Shown in pieces: positions 36,290 to 47,759 of a DNA stretch of 64,000 bases. The notes under the pieces were generated by a model. The model did not search any database. It was given only the letters and a program-made list of their open reading frames with translations, and had not been told where the DNA came from. Source of the DNA: Epiperipatus broadwayi (taxonomy: Eukaryota > Onychophora > Udeonychophora > Euonychophora > Peripatidae); assembly GCA_028023455.1 (NCBI GenBank), contig JAQFVV010000507.1, positions 122,501-186,500 of the forward strand, in the 5' to 3' direction. Position 1 is the first letter of the stretch. Each line of letters starts with the position of its first letter. A program made the position numbers and the translations under genes.

Positions 36290-37045
36290 GCCATGTCTGT
36301 ATGATTATATTAGTGAATGATCTTGAATTGAAAACATTATTGTGTTTTCATTTTTGCCTTATAGCTTTATAGTTAATTTAAAAGGTAAAAGGGTGGTTGC
36401 TATACAATTACATTAAATGCAAAGCTCTAGGTGCAGTGCTTTCAAATCCAAGGCTCTTCACTGATGAAGGCCTAAACTCAAAACTAGTTTGGAATATTGG
36501 ATGAACAAGTAGTATATAGAGATTTTGATGCACAACTTTGTAGCATACATTAATTACAATGGTTTGCACTGAGTGGCATTTATGTATGGAGAGAGTTGCT
36601 ATTGTTTTAATAGCTTGTGTAAGCACAAGAAATGATTATCATGTGATATGTACCAATATGGGACAAAGGATAATGATGGCTATGGTTATTAAAAAACCAA
36701 AGACATCAAAATGTATAGATTCTGAACTGGATTCAGATCTGTATGACTATACAAGTGAATAATCTTGCATTGAACACATTATTGTGTTTTCATTTGGACT
36801 CATAGTTTTATAGTTAACTAAAAAGGTAAAAGATGGCTGATTAAGGGATGTATTAGTTCCAAAGATTAGATTAAGTGCTCTTAGATCCAAGGCTACTCAA
36901 CTAATCTGAGGATATTGGATGAATAAGCAATAGATAATGATTTTAATGCTCAAACCTTCTAGCATCCATCTTTTACTGTGACTTGCATTAGGTGGTATTA
37001 CTGTATGGAGAGAGTGGCTGTTGCTTTTAACTTTGGAATTTGTCA
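36290..37045 (+). repeat. Direct duplication of a ~300-bp unit, period ~442 bp
   Basis: AGTGAATGATCTTGAATTGA at 36312 matches AGTGAATAATCTTGCATTGA at 36754. The similarity continues through CATTATTGTGTTTTCATTT, TTATAGTTAA and AAAAGGTAAAAG to TGTATGGAGAGAGTTGCT (36583) and TGTATGGAGAGAGTGGCT (about 37003). The copies have many small differences, so the duplication is old. Short opposing frames at 36408-36762 fall in it and look like by-products. Confidence 0.8.
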
Positions 37046-37049
37046 ATGA

Positions 37050-39710
37050 GAATGCAATTAATGATAGTTAAATATTAAAGATATCTTGTTATTGTTTCTT
37101 AATCATGACACTCTATTATATAGTTATATCAATCATCTTTGATAATCATTTTTGATGTTAACACTTGCCATGCATATTTGCTTGGCTAAATATCTTCACT
37201 TTTTATAAATGATCTGTTCCTTAATAAATAGGCTTGCACTATATGTAAAACAATTTCAATAGATATTGTTTATGATAGATAGATTTTTTTGTGTATATTT
37301 CTAGATCTATAAATTATCTTTCATAACAGAAATTGGTGCAAATCAAATGATACATCAATCACATACTATTATATCTATCTGTTATCCTACCAGACAGATA
37401 AAACAGCATGCAAATAATATTTCAGTCAATTTCTAGAGCAATACATTTTTTACAGAAATGACAAAAAAACAGAATCATGTTATTGAATGCAAAAATATTG
37501 TATGAATAGATACTTATTATGATATGAAATGCAATCAAGTAAAATAAGTTGACTTTGAGAGGTTAAGACTTTTAATAGTATTTTGTAATATATTGACCAC
37601 TGTAATTACCATAGTTCTCTAGTATTCAATGGCATTTAATGAAATACTTTTAACTTCATTCAGTAAAGCCCTGGATGAGAAATAATGAAGTTTCTGAAGA
37701 TTATGATGACTAAAAAATGTTCACACTATTGTAATAAAATGTCCACATAGTTAACATTAAGGAAGGAAGTATTATGAATCTAATATTTTATCTTCATAAT
37801 GTCAAGAACCAATATTCATATACTGTTTCATCATTGGTGATTATCTATCACAACTGATGGCACTCATTATTAAAATACTAGATAAAGAAACAGCTTGTGA
37901 TTTTAGATAATTGAATCATCTTTGTGATCATGTGATTTCCTACTATGGCATAAATAATCATGATACATTGTTTATTATGATATAATTTTACTTTTTTAAA
38001 AATATAATTCTTTTATCTTACAAGATTTGCAATATCTATAGAAATATTTAGAAAGACTAAAAAATCCATTTTTTAATACTAAACTTTGATTTCTTTTTCT
38101 TCATGTGATAGTAATGTTCATTTCCATTATATGCTTTCTGTAGTAACTTGTTCTAACTAATGATTGTTTATTTCAATTTTTTTATAATGACTACTTCATG
38201 AGACTATTATTTGAAATCATATCTGAAGGCTATCATATCATTTTATTAATATATGAACTAATAAGCATTTCCTAGAAAATGGGATTTTCTAAGCAGATTT
38301 AATTTTTTGAGTATTGATGCAGCAATATTAAACATTTTCCTGGGTTGCACAAAGAAGCAGATGATTTTTATTTTATTTTTATATCTTCAGTTCATAAATG
38401 ATTAGCAGGCAGCAATTATAACTTTAAAAATTTACATGTTTTATATCTTGTCTAATACATTTTGAAATACTTTATATTATACCCCTTTCTTTTTTCTCTT
38501 TTTTTCAAACTTTTTATGTCAAACAATGTAATCATTCTGCTTTATTATTTGATTTTATTTTATATTTTATTATTTATTAACTCAAATGCACAGATCATAA
38601 GATTACTTGATTGGCTTTAATTTGTTGATTTTATCAACTTGTATAAAGTCTCTCTAATAATTGTATTGGTCCATTACATAAAAATCTGAGAACGTTTATT
38701 TGTCAATTACAATTTTAGTATGTTTCCATTCATAAAATATTAATCTAAATTAAACAGAATTGTTTCAATTCAGCTTCTAAAAATTGAATAATTTTAGATT
38801 CAAATTGGTTAAATGTAACAAAAAAATTTAAAATAATGTTAATAATTGAAGAAAAATATAAAAAAAAAAACATTTGAAAAATAGCCAGCGGTAAAACAAA
38901 ATAATTATATTTCAAACAATCGTGACATGAACACCAAGGATTTTTTTCCCTTAAAAATTATGATCAGTGATTATTCATTTTTGTTATATTTTTTGGTCAA
39001 AAATTAAATATTTTAAATAAAAATCTAAATCTAGATATTAGCTAATATCCTGTAAAAAATAATCATGAAATTCATAAATATTTATGAAATACAATTGCAC
39101 TTTGTTCTTATCAATGAATATCATTTATATGCAAATTATGGTCAGTAGCAATCAACATTATTCACTTGTCTTTGTCCACTTTCCTGTGTTTATTTTTCTT
39201 CTAAAATTAAAATTTTTTCAAATCAAACCTTATATTTCAATAAATTAATGTAAAATCTTAATTATGAATGTAAAAAATTACAATAAATATATTTATTTTG
39301 TTCAAAATGAATTATAAAAGCATAAAACATTTTGTTTTGATTTCTGACTTTGACATTAAAAATGACTAGAGAACAATAGCTGAAGTTGACAGCCATCCAA
39401 CCAAAGAAAAGAGGTTATGCTATATTCAAATTCATGGCAATGAAAAATGATTTTTTTTCAAAATATATCACCAAATGTGGATTTTTTGGAACTAAAATTT
39501 TAAATTTTGAATTTACAATAAAATAAGCATAAAATGAAAAATGTGCAACCAAAATTGGCTGAGAGATGGTACAATTACATTTAATAACTATAATAAACAT
39601 GAATAGGATCTAAAACTGGGTGGTTTCTAAACATAATTAACAGCTAACTGGTCAATATTAAAAATATTATAGCTCAGAAATAAAGTAGCAATATAAAAGA
39701 TAGTCATTTT
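37050..39710. other. AT-rich non-coding DNA, no gene seen
   Basis: No recognisable motif beyond AT-rich simple sequence. A 61-codon minus-strand frame at 39415-39600 is low-complexity. Confidence 0.6.
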
Positions 39711-40391
39711 AAATAGTACTCATCTTATATCTAAAGGCACTGCTCTATGGCACGGTTTTCGCATGAAAACACATAAAAATGCTGTTTCCGCGGCCAACAC
39801 GTTCGAATCCCCATTTTCTATAATACAACTTTTTTGTTGTGCTACAGAATGCAGGCTGCTATGTCGCATCACAGTACAGCATGTATGTCACATAGCTGCA
39901 AATACATTTTCCGAATTCACACAATTTATAAAATAATTAGGGCTTGATGAGAGAGTTTGTATTTGAATTGTATTGAAATGTTGTTTTCATTGGATTTTTT
40001 TGTATTTTAAACTATTGAAATGTTCAGATTTTTTAAAACAATAATTATAAGACTTTTTACAACATACTGTATTGAACTTTTATTTGGGAAAATGTTAAAT
40101 ATCTATGTTTTTATTGAGTTGCAATTAGGTAATGTGACAAAGAAGATTCTACTGTCTGTATATTTTTGAAGTAAAAAAGAGCGGTAGGAAAAAAATATCC
40201 AGTAAGAAAAGTCCAAATATACAGTTTTTTTTGTAAATTTAATAAAAAGCAAATATTATAAACATGTTTAATAAGTAAAGAAGACATTTGTATGTGTTTG
40301 TTGTTATTTAAAAAAGTTTGAGTTTCTTTCTTCTGTCCGAGTACAATTATGAATTTGAATTTTTTATTTTAGCATTACAAACAAACAGATC

Positions 40392-40497
40392 ACTAACCCT
40401 AAAACTAACCCTAAACTAACCTTAAAACTAACCCTAAAACTAACCCTAAACTAACCCTAAAACTAACCCTAAACTAACCCTAAAACTAACCCTAAAT
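40392..40497. repeat. Interstitial telomere-like array, CTAACCCTAAA(A) units
   Basis: About nine units alternate between 11 bp (CTAACCCTAAA) and 12 bp (CTAACCCTAAAA), with one CTAACCTTAAAA variant. On the other strand this is TTTTAGGGTTAG, like a mixture of TTAGGG and TTTTAGGG. It is far more regular than the surrounding DNA and lies inside the inverted-repeat element at 39.7-40.9 kb. Confidence 0.92.
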
Positions 40498-40559
40498 CTA
40501 ACTGTAACAACTTTTACTTTTATTACGATTATTATTTTTTAGTTAAACAACAACAAAAA

Positions 40560-40690
40560 AAGTCGTAATACAAGTAAAAAAATATCCGATAGAAAATTGA
40601 TAAAAAAAAAAGCCATAACACAAGTAAAAAAATATCCGATAGAAAATTGATAAAAAAAAGCCGTAATACAATTTAAAAAGTATACGATAT
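40560..40690. repeat. ~55-bp tandem repeat, 2-3 copies
   Basis: AAGTAAAAAAATATCCGATA followed by GAAAATTGATAAAAAAAA occurs twice, and the third copy is partial (AAAAAGTATACGATATAAAA). Each is preceded by a GTCGTAATAC or GCCGTAATAC-like word. Similar GACCGTAATC words occur inside the 45.3-kb element, supporting their relationship. Confidence 0.85.
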
Positions 40691-40939
40691 AAAAAACACG
40701 AATCAAATTGTAATTTGTTGATTTTATTTTACATTTATTATTATTATTATTATTTAAATTGTATACGTTAATAAAAAATAATATTTAAAAAAGATGATTT
40801 TGTTTTGTTTTTATTTTCACATTACAAAAAAGCACAGAAAAATTATTAAAATCAACATCCCGTGAATGTTCATATTTTATAGTTTTAGTGTAAAAACGAC
40901 ACCATCTAACGGCATCTTTATCTATAATACAAGCACCTT

Positions 40940-43900
40940 TTAAATTATTTTTATTGACTGAAAATTAAGAATCATCCAGAATGATAACCAATAAAATGCC
41001 AATAGATTATCATAAAGTCAATTATAATAATGCTATAGCTAGATCTTGGTGTTTTTGCCATCTTAAATAGCATCTAAAATTTTTTAAAATTTCCCCAAAA
41101 CATTTAAATCACATTTTCATCGCTTTTTACATTTCATATCAATAAACAAAATTTAACAATCTAGCTGTGGTTAATGTAAAGATTTCAAAATTTACATTTC
41201 ATTTACTGCTATCATTTGTGAAAAAATGATCTTGGAAAATGAGATTTTATATATTTACTGGAAAGTTAAAATTTTACTAGCGGCTTATGATGGTAGAAAG
41301 AACATTATTACAATTTTGAAATATTATGAGATTGAGATTTTAATATTTATTTTGGATAATTCTAATTTTTACTGGTTACATATAGTTTATTAAGTATTAT
41401 AACTTTATTTTTCTTATTGCATTGCCAAATCCATATAATATTAATATCATCTATATTCTTTATTACTTTTTACAATGAATTTTGTATAACCCATTATTGA
41501 CAGTTTTGATTGCCCCAGCAATCTTCTTCAGAAATTCTACTCCAAATAAATTCTTATCCCTGATGCATGGTAGAAATTCATGTACTTGTTACCAATTATT
41601 TAAAAATGCATACATGTAAAAAAATTTTTTTAAAAGACCGCAAATCTGACTGGCTAAATCAATATTATTTACAGTCGCATTTAAATGATTATCCTTGCCC
41701 AGTTCATGTTGATAGTTATTGCTCTTTTTGGTGACCCTTCTTTATATATTAATTAATGATCAACTAACAAAAAATTCTGTCCTGCATTTAGTGTAGTACT
41801 TAATGTGGGATCTATCAAAATCATACCTCCTTTTATTCCCCAGTATGTCAGAGTAATATAAGTGATGGGAGGGTAAGATGACCTAAATTTTATTTAATAA
41901 CAAAAAATGTTTAATTAAACCTTAACTGCTTCCCACCTTTCTTATTCTTAAAATGAATTTTTCAAGATTTAGACACTTCTGTTTCCAATTGTAGAAATGA
42001 AAATAAATGAAGAAATAATAATAATAGAAAAAAAAAAATTCAAAATTTCCAATCAATTATGTTGGTTAATGTCTGATGAGTTTACTGGGAATGTCCTTTA
42101 TATTATCAGTCCATCCTTTTTAAGACTGATCTCCTTGGATAATGATAACACATTGCTCATTCAGAAAATGGCATAATCATGCTTGGAACAATAGGATAAC
42201 ACTGTTCTCCAGTTGATTTCTCTTGGTTCATATGCAGATATTTCTCCAAAGACAGTAGATGTTTCTTTAGGCTTTGTGGCAATAGACAAATGAAGTCACT
42301 GTGCTTTCATGGTTCCAGAAATTATGTTCACCCCTATGGCATCGTTATGTTATTCAGAAAACATTGTATGGCAATCTATCTCATATATGGATTTCATGTA
42401 ATTCCAATTTAGCACTTAATAACAATATATGTATAAGAATTATTTTGCTTCTTTTCCTTAATTATTAATGACTATTTACTTTCTTTCTCCTTGTGCACAA
42501 ATAGAGTTAATGTTTTTAAAATAAAATTAAATAAGTTATTTACTTCATTAAGTTGAACGGTTTACTTATTAATTTTGAATTTAATTGCTGGTGTGGCTTT
42601 TTAATTACTTCAGCACTATTCAAAATCTATTTTATTTCAAATATATATGTCCATTTTATAGCATTTGAAATTTAAGTATAATGAGGTTGACTTTTATTTA
42701 GGAATGCATTATTTTGAAAGAACAAGATGAAGATTCAAATTGTCTTTATACAATATTCAGTTTGAAAATGAGATTAATTTATTTCCAACTGTTGATGTGT
42801 TGAATCTTGCATTTCCTTATACACTGATATGATTTCCTATTGCTGTAGTAGATTTTATTTATAGAAATTGGACTAAAACAATTATTTATTGACGTTTTAA
42901 TTTCATTTTTACAGTTGGTTGCCTAGTGACTGTTTTGAGATTAGGTCATTATTTAATATGTTTTGTCAAACGTCTTTATTATTGTTTTGGTTTAGTTTGT
43001 GATGTACAACACTGATTTTTTTTTTTTTTTTAGTTTTGATGTTAGTCTACATATATATTTGACTGAACTTTTTAGAATATTTAGTTTGAGTACTTATAAT
43101 TTTATAATTTGTTCATTATGATAGAAAAAAATAAGCTGTTATGGGTATTTATTAGTGTTTTAATCACTAATAAATTGAATGTTTAATGTGTATATGAGAA
43201 TCTTAAAAAGGTTAAGCACATATTTTCCATGGCACAATTTGGTGATGTGGGTTAATCTGGGATGATGTGACAAGGCTGTAAGCTACCCTTACAATATAAA
43301 TATATATTCATGTCTATTGGAAAAGTTAATCAAGTGAAAGATTTTTTTAGCATTGAATTTATTAAGAGGGATAACTTAATATGTTCTGTGATTTTATGCA
43401 TTGATAGAGTGGCAGACTCAGGAACTCGTTATCCATGGATCATATTCAGTTCTGTCACTTCCAATGGTTGGACTTCTTAGAATTTCCTGAGTTAGAAGTG
43501 AAAAGATAACTACAATAAAAGATTATGAAACATTTAATTAAAATTAATTACACTTATAACTGAAATTCAAAAGAATATTTTTATTGTATTTCAGATACTA
43601 TTTTTTTCCTATAAAATGCAAATAGTCTACTAAACTCAGTTTACATAGGTATAGAACAAACTTTTGATTATTAATAAAATAGAATTTAGAATATTAAATA
43701 ATAATTTTTTTTAAGAGGTAAACTTTTCAAGAGTAGTTTAAACAGCATAATGTAATAAATCATGTAATAAGCAGTCTAAATAGGATTGAAACAAACAACT
43801 AATAATAATTACATTTATTTAATTCTAATTAGGTTATTTAGTTCAATCTTATTTAGATTGATTATTATATTAATTATATGTGTAAGACAGCACTGGATAA

Positions 43901-43980
43901 GTTTTATATTGAATATTTGACCATTATATGTAATAAATAATAACTTACAATTTCCAAAAATACCTTCATTCTAACTAACA
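40940..43980. other. AT-rich non-coding DNA, no gene identified
   Basis: A less AT-rich patch at about 42090-42420 has a plus-strand frame broken by one stop (LISLGSYADISPKTVDVSLG near 42210). I cannot assign it to a family. The rest is AT-rich with a poly-T run at 43017-43032. Confidence 0.5.
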
Positions 43981-43993
43981 GTATAGTATAGTG

Positions 43994-44864
43994 CAGGAGT
44001 GGGAAACTGTCCGCTCACAAGCTACATCTGGCCCTTGACAATGTTGAATCTGGCCTACCCCATAAATGCCTAAATATAAAAAATTCATATCTGACTACCC
44101 TAGCTGTAAACTGCAATCTTTAGGCCTAATTCTCACAAGTTCATATAACATTAATTTTATCTTAATGCCATAAGAAATATAAAATTCTAATTATAAAAAT
44201 TAAAATTTTTATCATAATTGCATAAATTTAATTATAATTTCTAAAATACCAATTTTATATTACAAAATACAAAAATATGGAAGGAATCATGTTGCAACTA
44301 ATGTTAATTTCAGTTTTTAAATAATTTTTTTATGTAGCGTCAGAGTATTATTTCCTAATTATTATTGTAGCTTCAAACGAACGAAGTTGCTTTGGGTTTA
44401 ACTTCTTATTGTCAAAAATAATATAGGTGCATGCTATTTTATAAGTAAGTTTATGCCGTTTCTAATTTATAGCTTTGAAAATGAACCAATTAAAAAAAGA
44501 AAAATTGATGTCGAATGCCGCATTTTCACTGCTAATTGGATATTCAGATATTTATTTGCAAATATAGATGATAAAGTTGTTTGATTTGTAATGAAACTAT
44601 TTCGTTTTTAAAGAATATAGTTTAAAAAGATATTTTTCAATAAAACATTTCGTAAAATAGAAACTATCTATAATCGATTCCTATTTAAGTCAATAAATAT
44701 TGTATTTCCTTTTTTAAAAAAATACATTGATAATTTGAATTCAAATAATATAACATTTTTTAGGTTCTAATTTTTTTTTTGCTAAATCGTTCAATCTATT
44801 TTGGCCCGCGTTATGATAAAAAAATTGATTCTGGTCCGCTGATGAAAAAGGTTGCCCATCCCTG
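43994..44864 (+). mobile_element. hAT DNA transposon, internally deleted (871 bp)
   Basis: The ends CAGGAGTGGGAAACT and the inverse of GGTTGCCCATCCCTG match the well-known hAT terminal pattern CAGGGGTGGGCAA, followed by subterminal CATCTGGCCC and CTGGTCCGC words. Eight-bp target duplications flank it: GTATAGTG (43986-43993) and GCATAGTG (44865-44872), with one mismatch. Both ends and duplications place the limits precisely. Only the start of a transposase remains inside, so it would need another element's transposase to move. Confidence 0.87.
44474..44653 (+). pseudogene. hAT transposase N-terminal BED-type zinc finger fragment
   Basis: The frame from about 44474 reads EPIKKRKIDVECRIF, then TANWIFRYLFANIDDKVV and a TGA where the first zinc-binding Cys is expected. 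After a small frame change it reads NETISF, FKEYSLKRYFSIKHF. This is the lysine-arginine start plus C...C...H-type finger seen in hAT transposases and in domesticated relatives of the ZBED5/EPM2AIP1/GTF2IRD2 type. The two cysteines are damaged, and the catalytic DDE and dimerisation regions are absent. The family assignment comes from memory of these motifs. Confidence 0.75.
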
Positions 44865-45129
44865 GCATAGTGCAAAAAATATCCACAAGAAATAAATAAT
44901 AAGGGGATTCTAGACCTATGTTTAAAGCCATACAAAATCATATTATCATATACTTGACAAATCTTCATTAAGGATAAGCAAATTAGATTTTCAGGAAAAA
45001 ATATTAAATAGAAGTTAACAAGGGTAAGATAAAAAATATAGATTTTAAACTAACTATAAAATTATTATAAAGTAGATATTATGCTATTTAAAATTAAATG
45101 TTAAAAAATTGCACACTAATAATTATATT

Positions 45130-45215
45130 ATTAAAGAGAAATGATTTCACCTTTTTAGCATATGTGTCTTATTGATTTTATTATAGTTAAAAAGGTGAAA
45201 TCATTTCTCTTTAAT
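45130..45215. repeat. Perfect 28-bp hairpin with 30-nt loop
   Basis: The left arm 45130-45157 (starting ATTAAAGAGAAATGATTTCA) and right arm 45188-45215 are exact reverse complements. The total of 86 nt is the size of a microRNA precursor, but the perfect pairing is more like a young inverted duplication, a tiny MITE or a source of small interfering RNAs. It lies 100 bp from the 45.3-kb element. Confidence 0.9.
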
Positions 45216-45314
45216 TTCATACGATCAATGCGCTTAATAAATACATTTGAATGTTAATAATTATATGAGAAACACTAAGATAAAATTATTTGTTATTTAA
45301 TATCAATGTCTTTC

Positions 45315-46269
45315 GGTAATACAGCATCGATTGATCCACGACATAAGATGGTGCTGTTTCTACGCTAAAGCACATAAATATGCTGTTTACAAGGCCGCTC
45401 ATAGATCTTACAGTCTAGTAAACTGTTCAACCGCTAAGATGTTGAAGTGCACCCATTACCCCAACATCCCTAGTATGTTAAACATTATTAGCGACGAGTA
45501 TGCAAGACTCTCTATAGACATTATTCTTAACTATTGTACAGCGTATGATGTGAAAGTTTCTGTATTTTGAATGTCGAAAACTATATTATAACGTTTTTTG
45601 TTTTTTTTTTGGCTTCAATGTATTTTTTTAATTTTTGTTCGTAAATATTTTAACGATTTTCCAAATGCCCCTGGTTTTGTTGTCAGGGGTCAGAATTCAG
45701 TTAATGAGGAGTGTTAGTCACAATTCGGCAAAGTTCACGATCAAGTCGCACACTTTCCGACACTTTTTCAAGATCAAAACATTTCAATCGCAGACTACAG
45801 AAGCAGATGCGGTGGCCTTTCTTCAACAGAAAAATATTCTCCTCACCCAGAAGAACTGCTTTTGTGGTAGTTTAATGAAAGTAAAAAGCCAAAAAACAAA
45901 ACAAAAAAAGTTACTTTAAAAAAAGAAGACCGTAATCAAAAGCGAAAAAAAAAAAAAAGTTATTTAAAAAAAAAAAAAAGACCGTAATCCAATTTTGTTA
46001 AACAACAAGTTTTACAAAAAAAAACAAAAGAAAAAAAAAGGTTTTTACAAAACGTATTAAAAAAAATATTTAAAAATCAATTTATTTATTTAAAAAAAAA
46101 ATACGGTCCCAAAAAAAAAAAAAAAAATCCAAACCAAAAAAAAAAAAACAAAAACACGATAACATTACAAAATAATAATAATCAAATCAGCCCAGTAACG
46201 TTATATCTATTCGTTTTTCACTAGCAACAGCACCATCTTATGGCGTGGATCAATCGATGCTGTATTACC
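45315..46269. mobile_element. DNA element with 44-bp terminal inverted repeats
   Basis: The first 44 bp (GGTAATACAGCATCGATTGA...) and the last 44 bp (46226-46269) are reverse complements with one mismatch. The left half is much less AT-rich than the window and has an open frame of 79 codons (45331-45570) plus one of 94 codons (45635-45919), neither recognisable. The right half is A-rich with GACCGTAATC words. No target duplication is visible apart from possible TA. The near-identical ends suggest recent activity, unlike the diverged relative at 39.7 kb. The superfamily is unknown. Confidence 0.85.
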
Positions 46270-47635
46270 AATAGGATTAATAAAATTGAATCCGAATGTT
46301 AATCAAAGTAAAAAAAAGATAATTCTTCATTTTTTCTATGACAATTTAACTGTTATTTTACTATAAAATAAATGAGCTGTGTGGGTAGATGTGTAAGTAT
46401 AAGAGAGCATAAGACAAATGTGTATACTAACAATAGTAATAAATATTATAATAAAATGCGACATATAACTTTAAAATAAAAAAAAATATTACTAACAGAT
46501 GATTCATAGGATTTTAAAAGATTGCCTTGATGCAATTCAATTGTAAAGCACTATCTAAGTAGATCAAAAGTTATATCAACTTAATTGTACACGTAGGAGA
46601 ATGCAACAAAATCCCAATATTGATAAAACCTATCATTTTAATTCAAAATATTTTAGTAAATAACAGTAGGAACATTATATGCTTTGACTTACTATAAATA
46701 TAAATTCTTGAGAATCTTCATCTTCTTCAACAAAGAAATAAATATTTCATTAATAATAAGACTGTAACATATCTTATAAAACAAACAATATTTTTATCTA
46801 AAAAATGTGGACATCTTCACCTTAAGAATTACATAATATAATGCATCATCACACATCGTTATACAATGCTAAGAAAAAAATGAAAAATCCATCATAGAAT
46901 AAATGTTTATAAAAATACTGATATGGAATCTCTTCAGTAACCATAATCCATCTAGATATTCATAGATAAAAAAAGATTTCAATTTTTGTATATTTCTGAC
47001 AGCCTTTAATAATATTTCCTGAGAAAAGACTCTTATAATCAGAAAGTTCAATCAAATTTCAAACTAAATTTATCTATGCACCCACACAAGATTTAAAATA
47101 TATTTTTTGTTTAGAAAAACTTTCCATATAGAAGTTAAATAAACAAAGTAAACTATATGCTAAATTAAGTATTTAAAAATACGTAATATATATTTAGAAC
47201 ATAATGTAATTATTACTAATCTCTTTCTTCTTTCCATTTATTCTTTGTTCTTTTTATTTAACTTTAAAGGAAAAAATATATAAAATTGCTGAGAAATAGA
47301 TTATTTCTAGTAAACAATTGTTCTAAAAGAAATCTATATTTATCTAATATAGTTTCTTATAGTTCTATAAACAATAACTTACATGGGTAAGAAATATGAA
47401 AATACTCCTGGAGAGGTTTTCCAAATAGATGATCCATTAATTTAATACATATAATTATATTTCACATGCTTAAAAATTACACAGTATCGTTCACAGATAA
47501 TGATAAACTGTTCAAAAATAGATCATGGCAAAGATTTAACATTAAGATCAGATATTTATAACTAACTAAGTAAATGTATATGAAGAATTATATAGTTTTC
47601 ATTTCTATTTTAGTTTAAAAACTTTAAATGATCTT
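46270..47635. other. AT-rich non-coding DNA, no gene seen
   Basis: Only low-complexity AT-rich sequence is seen. The 60-codon minus-strand frame at 46869-47051 shows no motif. Confidence 0.6.
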
Positions 47636-47639
47636 TAAA

Positions 47640-47755
47640 ATAAAATGTTAGTCCAACATTATACAATAAAGATATATATATGAGAGATGATGACCTAATA
47701 AAATGTTAGTCCAACATTATACAATAAAGATATATATATGAGAGATGATGACCTG
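47640..47755 (+). repeat. Perfect 58-bp tandem duplication
   Basis: The 58-bp unit containing TGTTAGTCCAACATTATACA and GAGAGATGATGACCT is present twice, back to back, with no difference that I can see. The lack of divergence points to a recent event. The unit contains a short AT run that may have helped slippage. Confidence 0.93.
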
Positions 47756-47759
47756 GCCC

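Larger units (their letters stand above)
39715..40935. mobile_element. Divergent inverted-repeat element related to the one at 45.3 kb; holds a telomere-like tract
   Basis: The left end has CTATGGCACGGTTTT, then CACATAAAAATGCTGTTTCC and GCGGCC (39750-39795). The 45315 element has GATGGTGCTGTTT, then CACATAAATATGCTGTTT and AAGGCCGC in the same order. The right end (about 40890-40930) has ACGACACCATCTAACGGCAT, resembling ACAGCACCATCTTATGGCGT of the other element. The two ends are rough inverted repeats of each other. Inside are a telomere-like array (40392-40497) and a ~55-bp tandem repeat (40560-40690). A tRNA-like A box (TGGCACGGTTT) and B box (CGTTCGAATCC) lie 53 bp apart near 39753-39815, so pol III transcription is possible. 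The boundaries are approximate. Confidence 0.5.

Noticed and set aside
36408-36762. Opposing 67- and 72-codon frames
   Set aside because: They fall in the 442-bp duplication, overlap each other and are not preserved in the second unit.
40392-40497. Chromosome end
   Set aside because: The array is only about 105 bp, degenerate, and followed by 23 kb of ordinary repeats.
45130-45215. microRNA gene
   Set aside because: The stem is perfectly paired with a long loop and has no known seed that I recognise; it is kept only as a hairpin.
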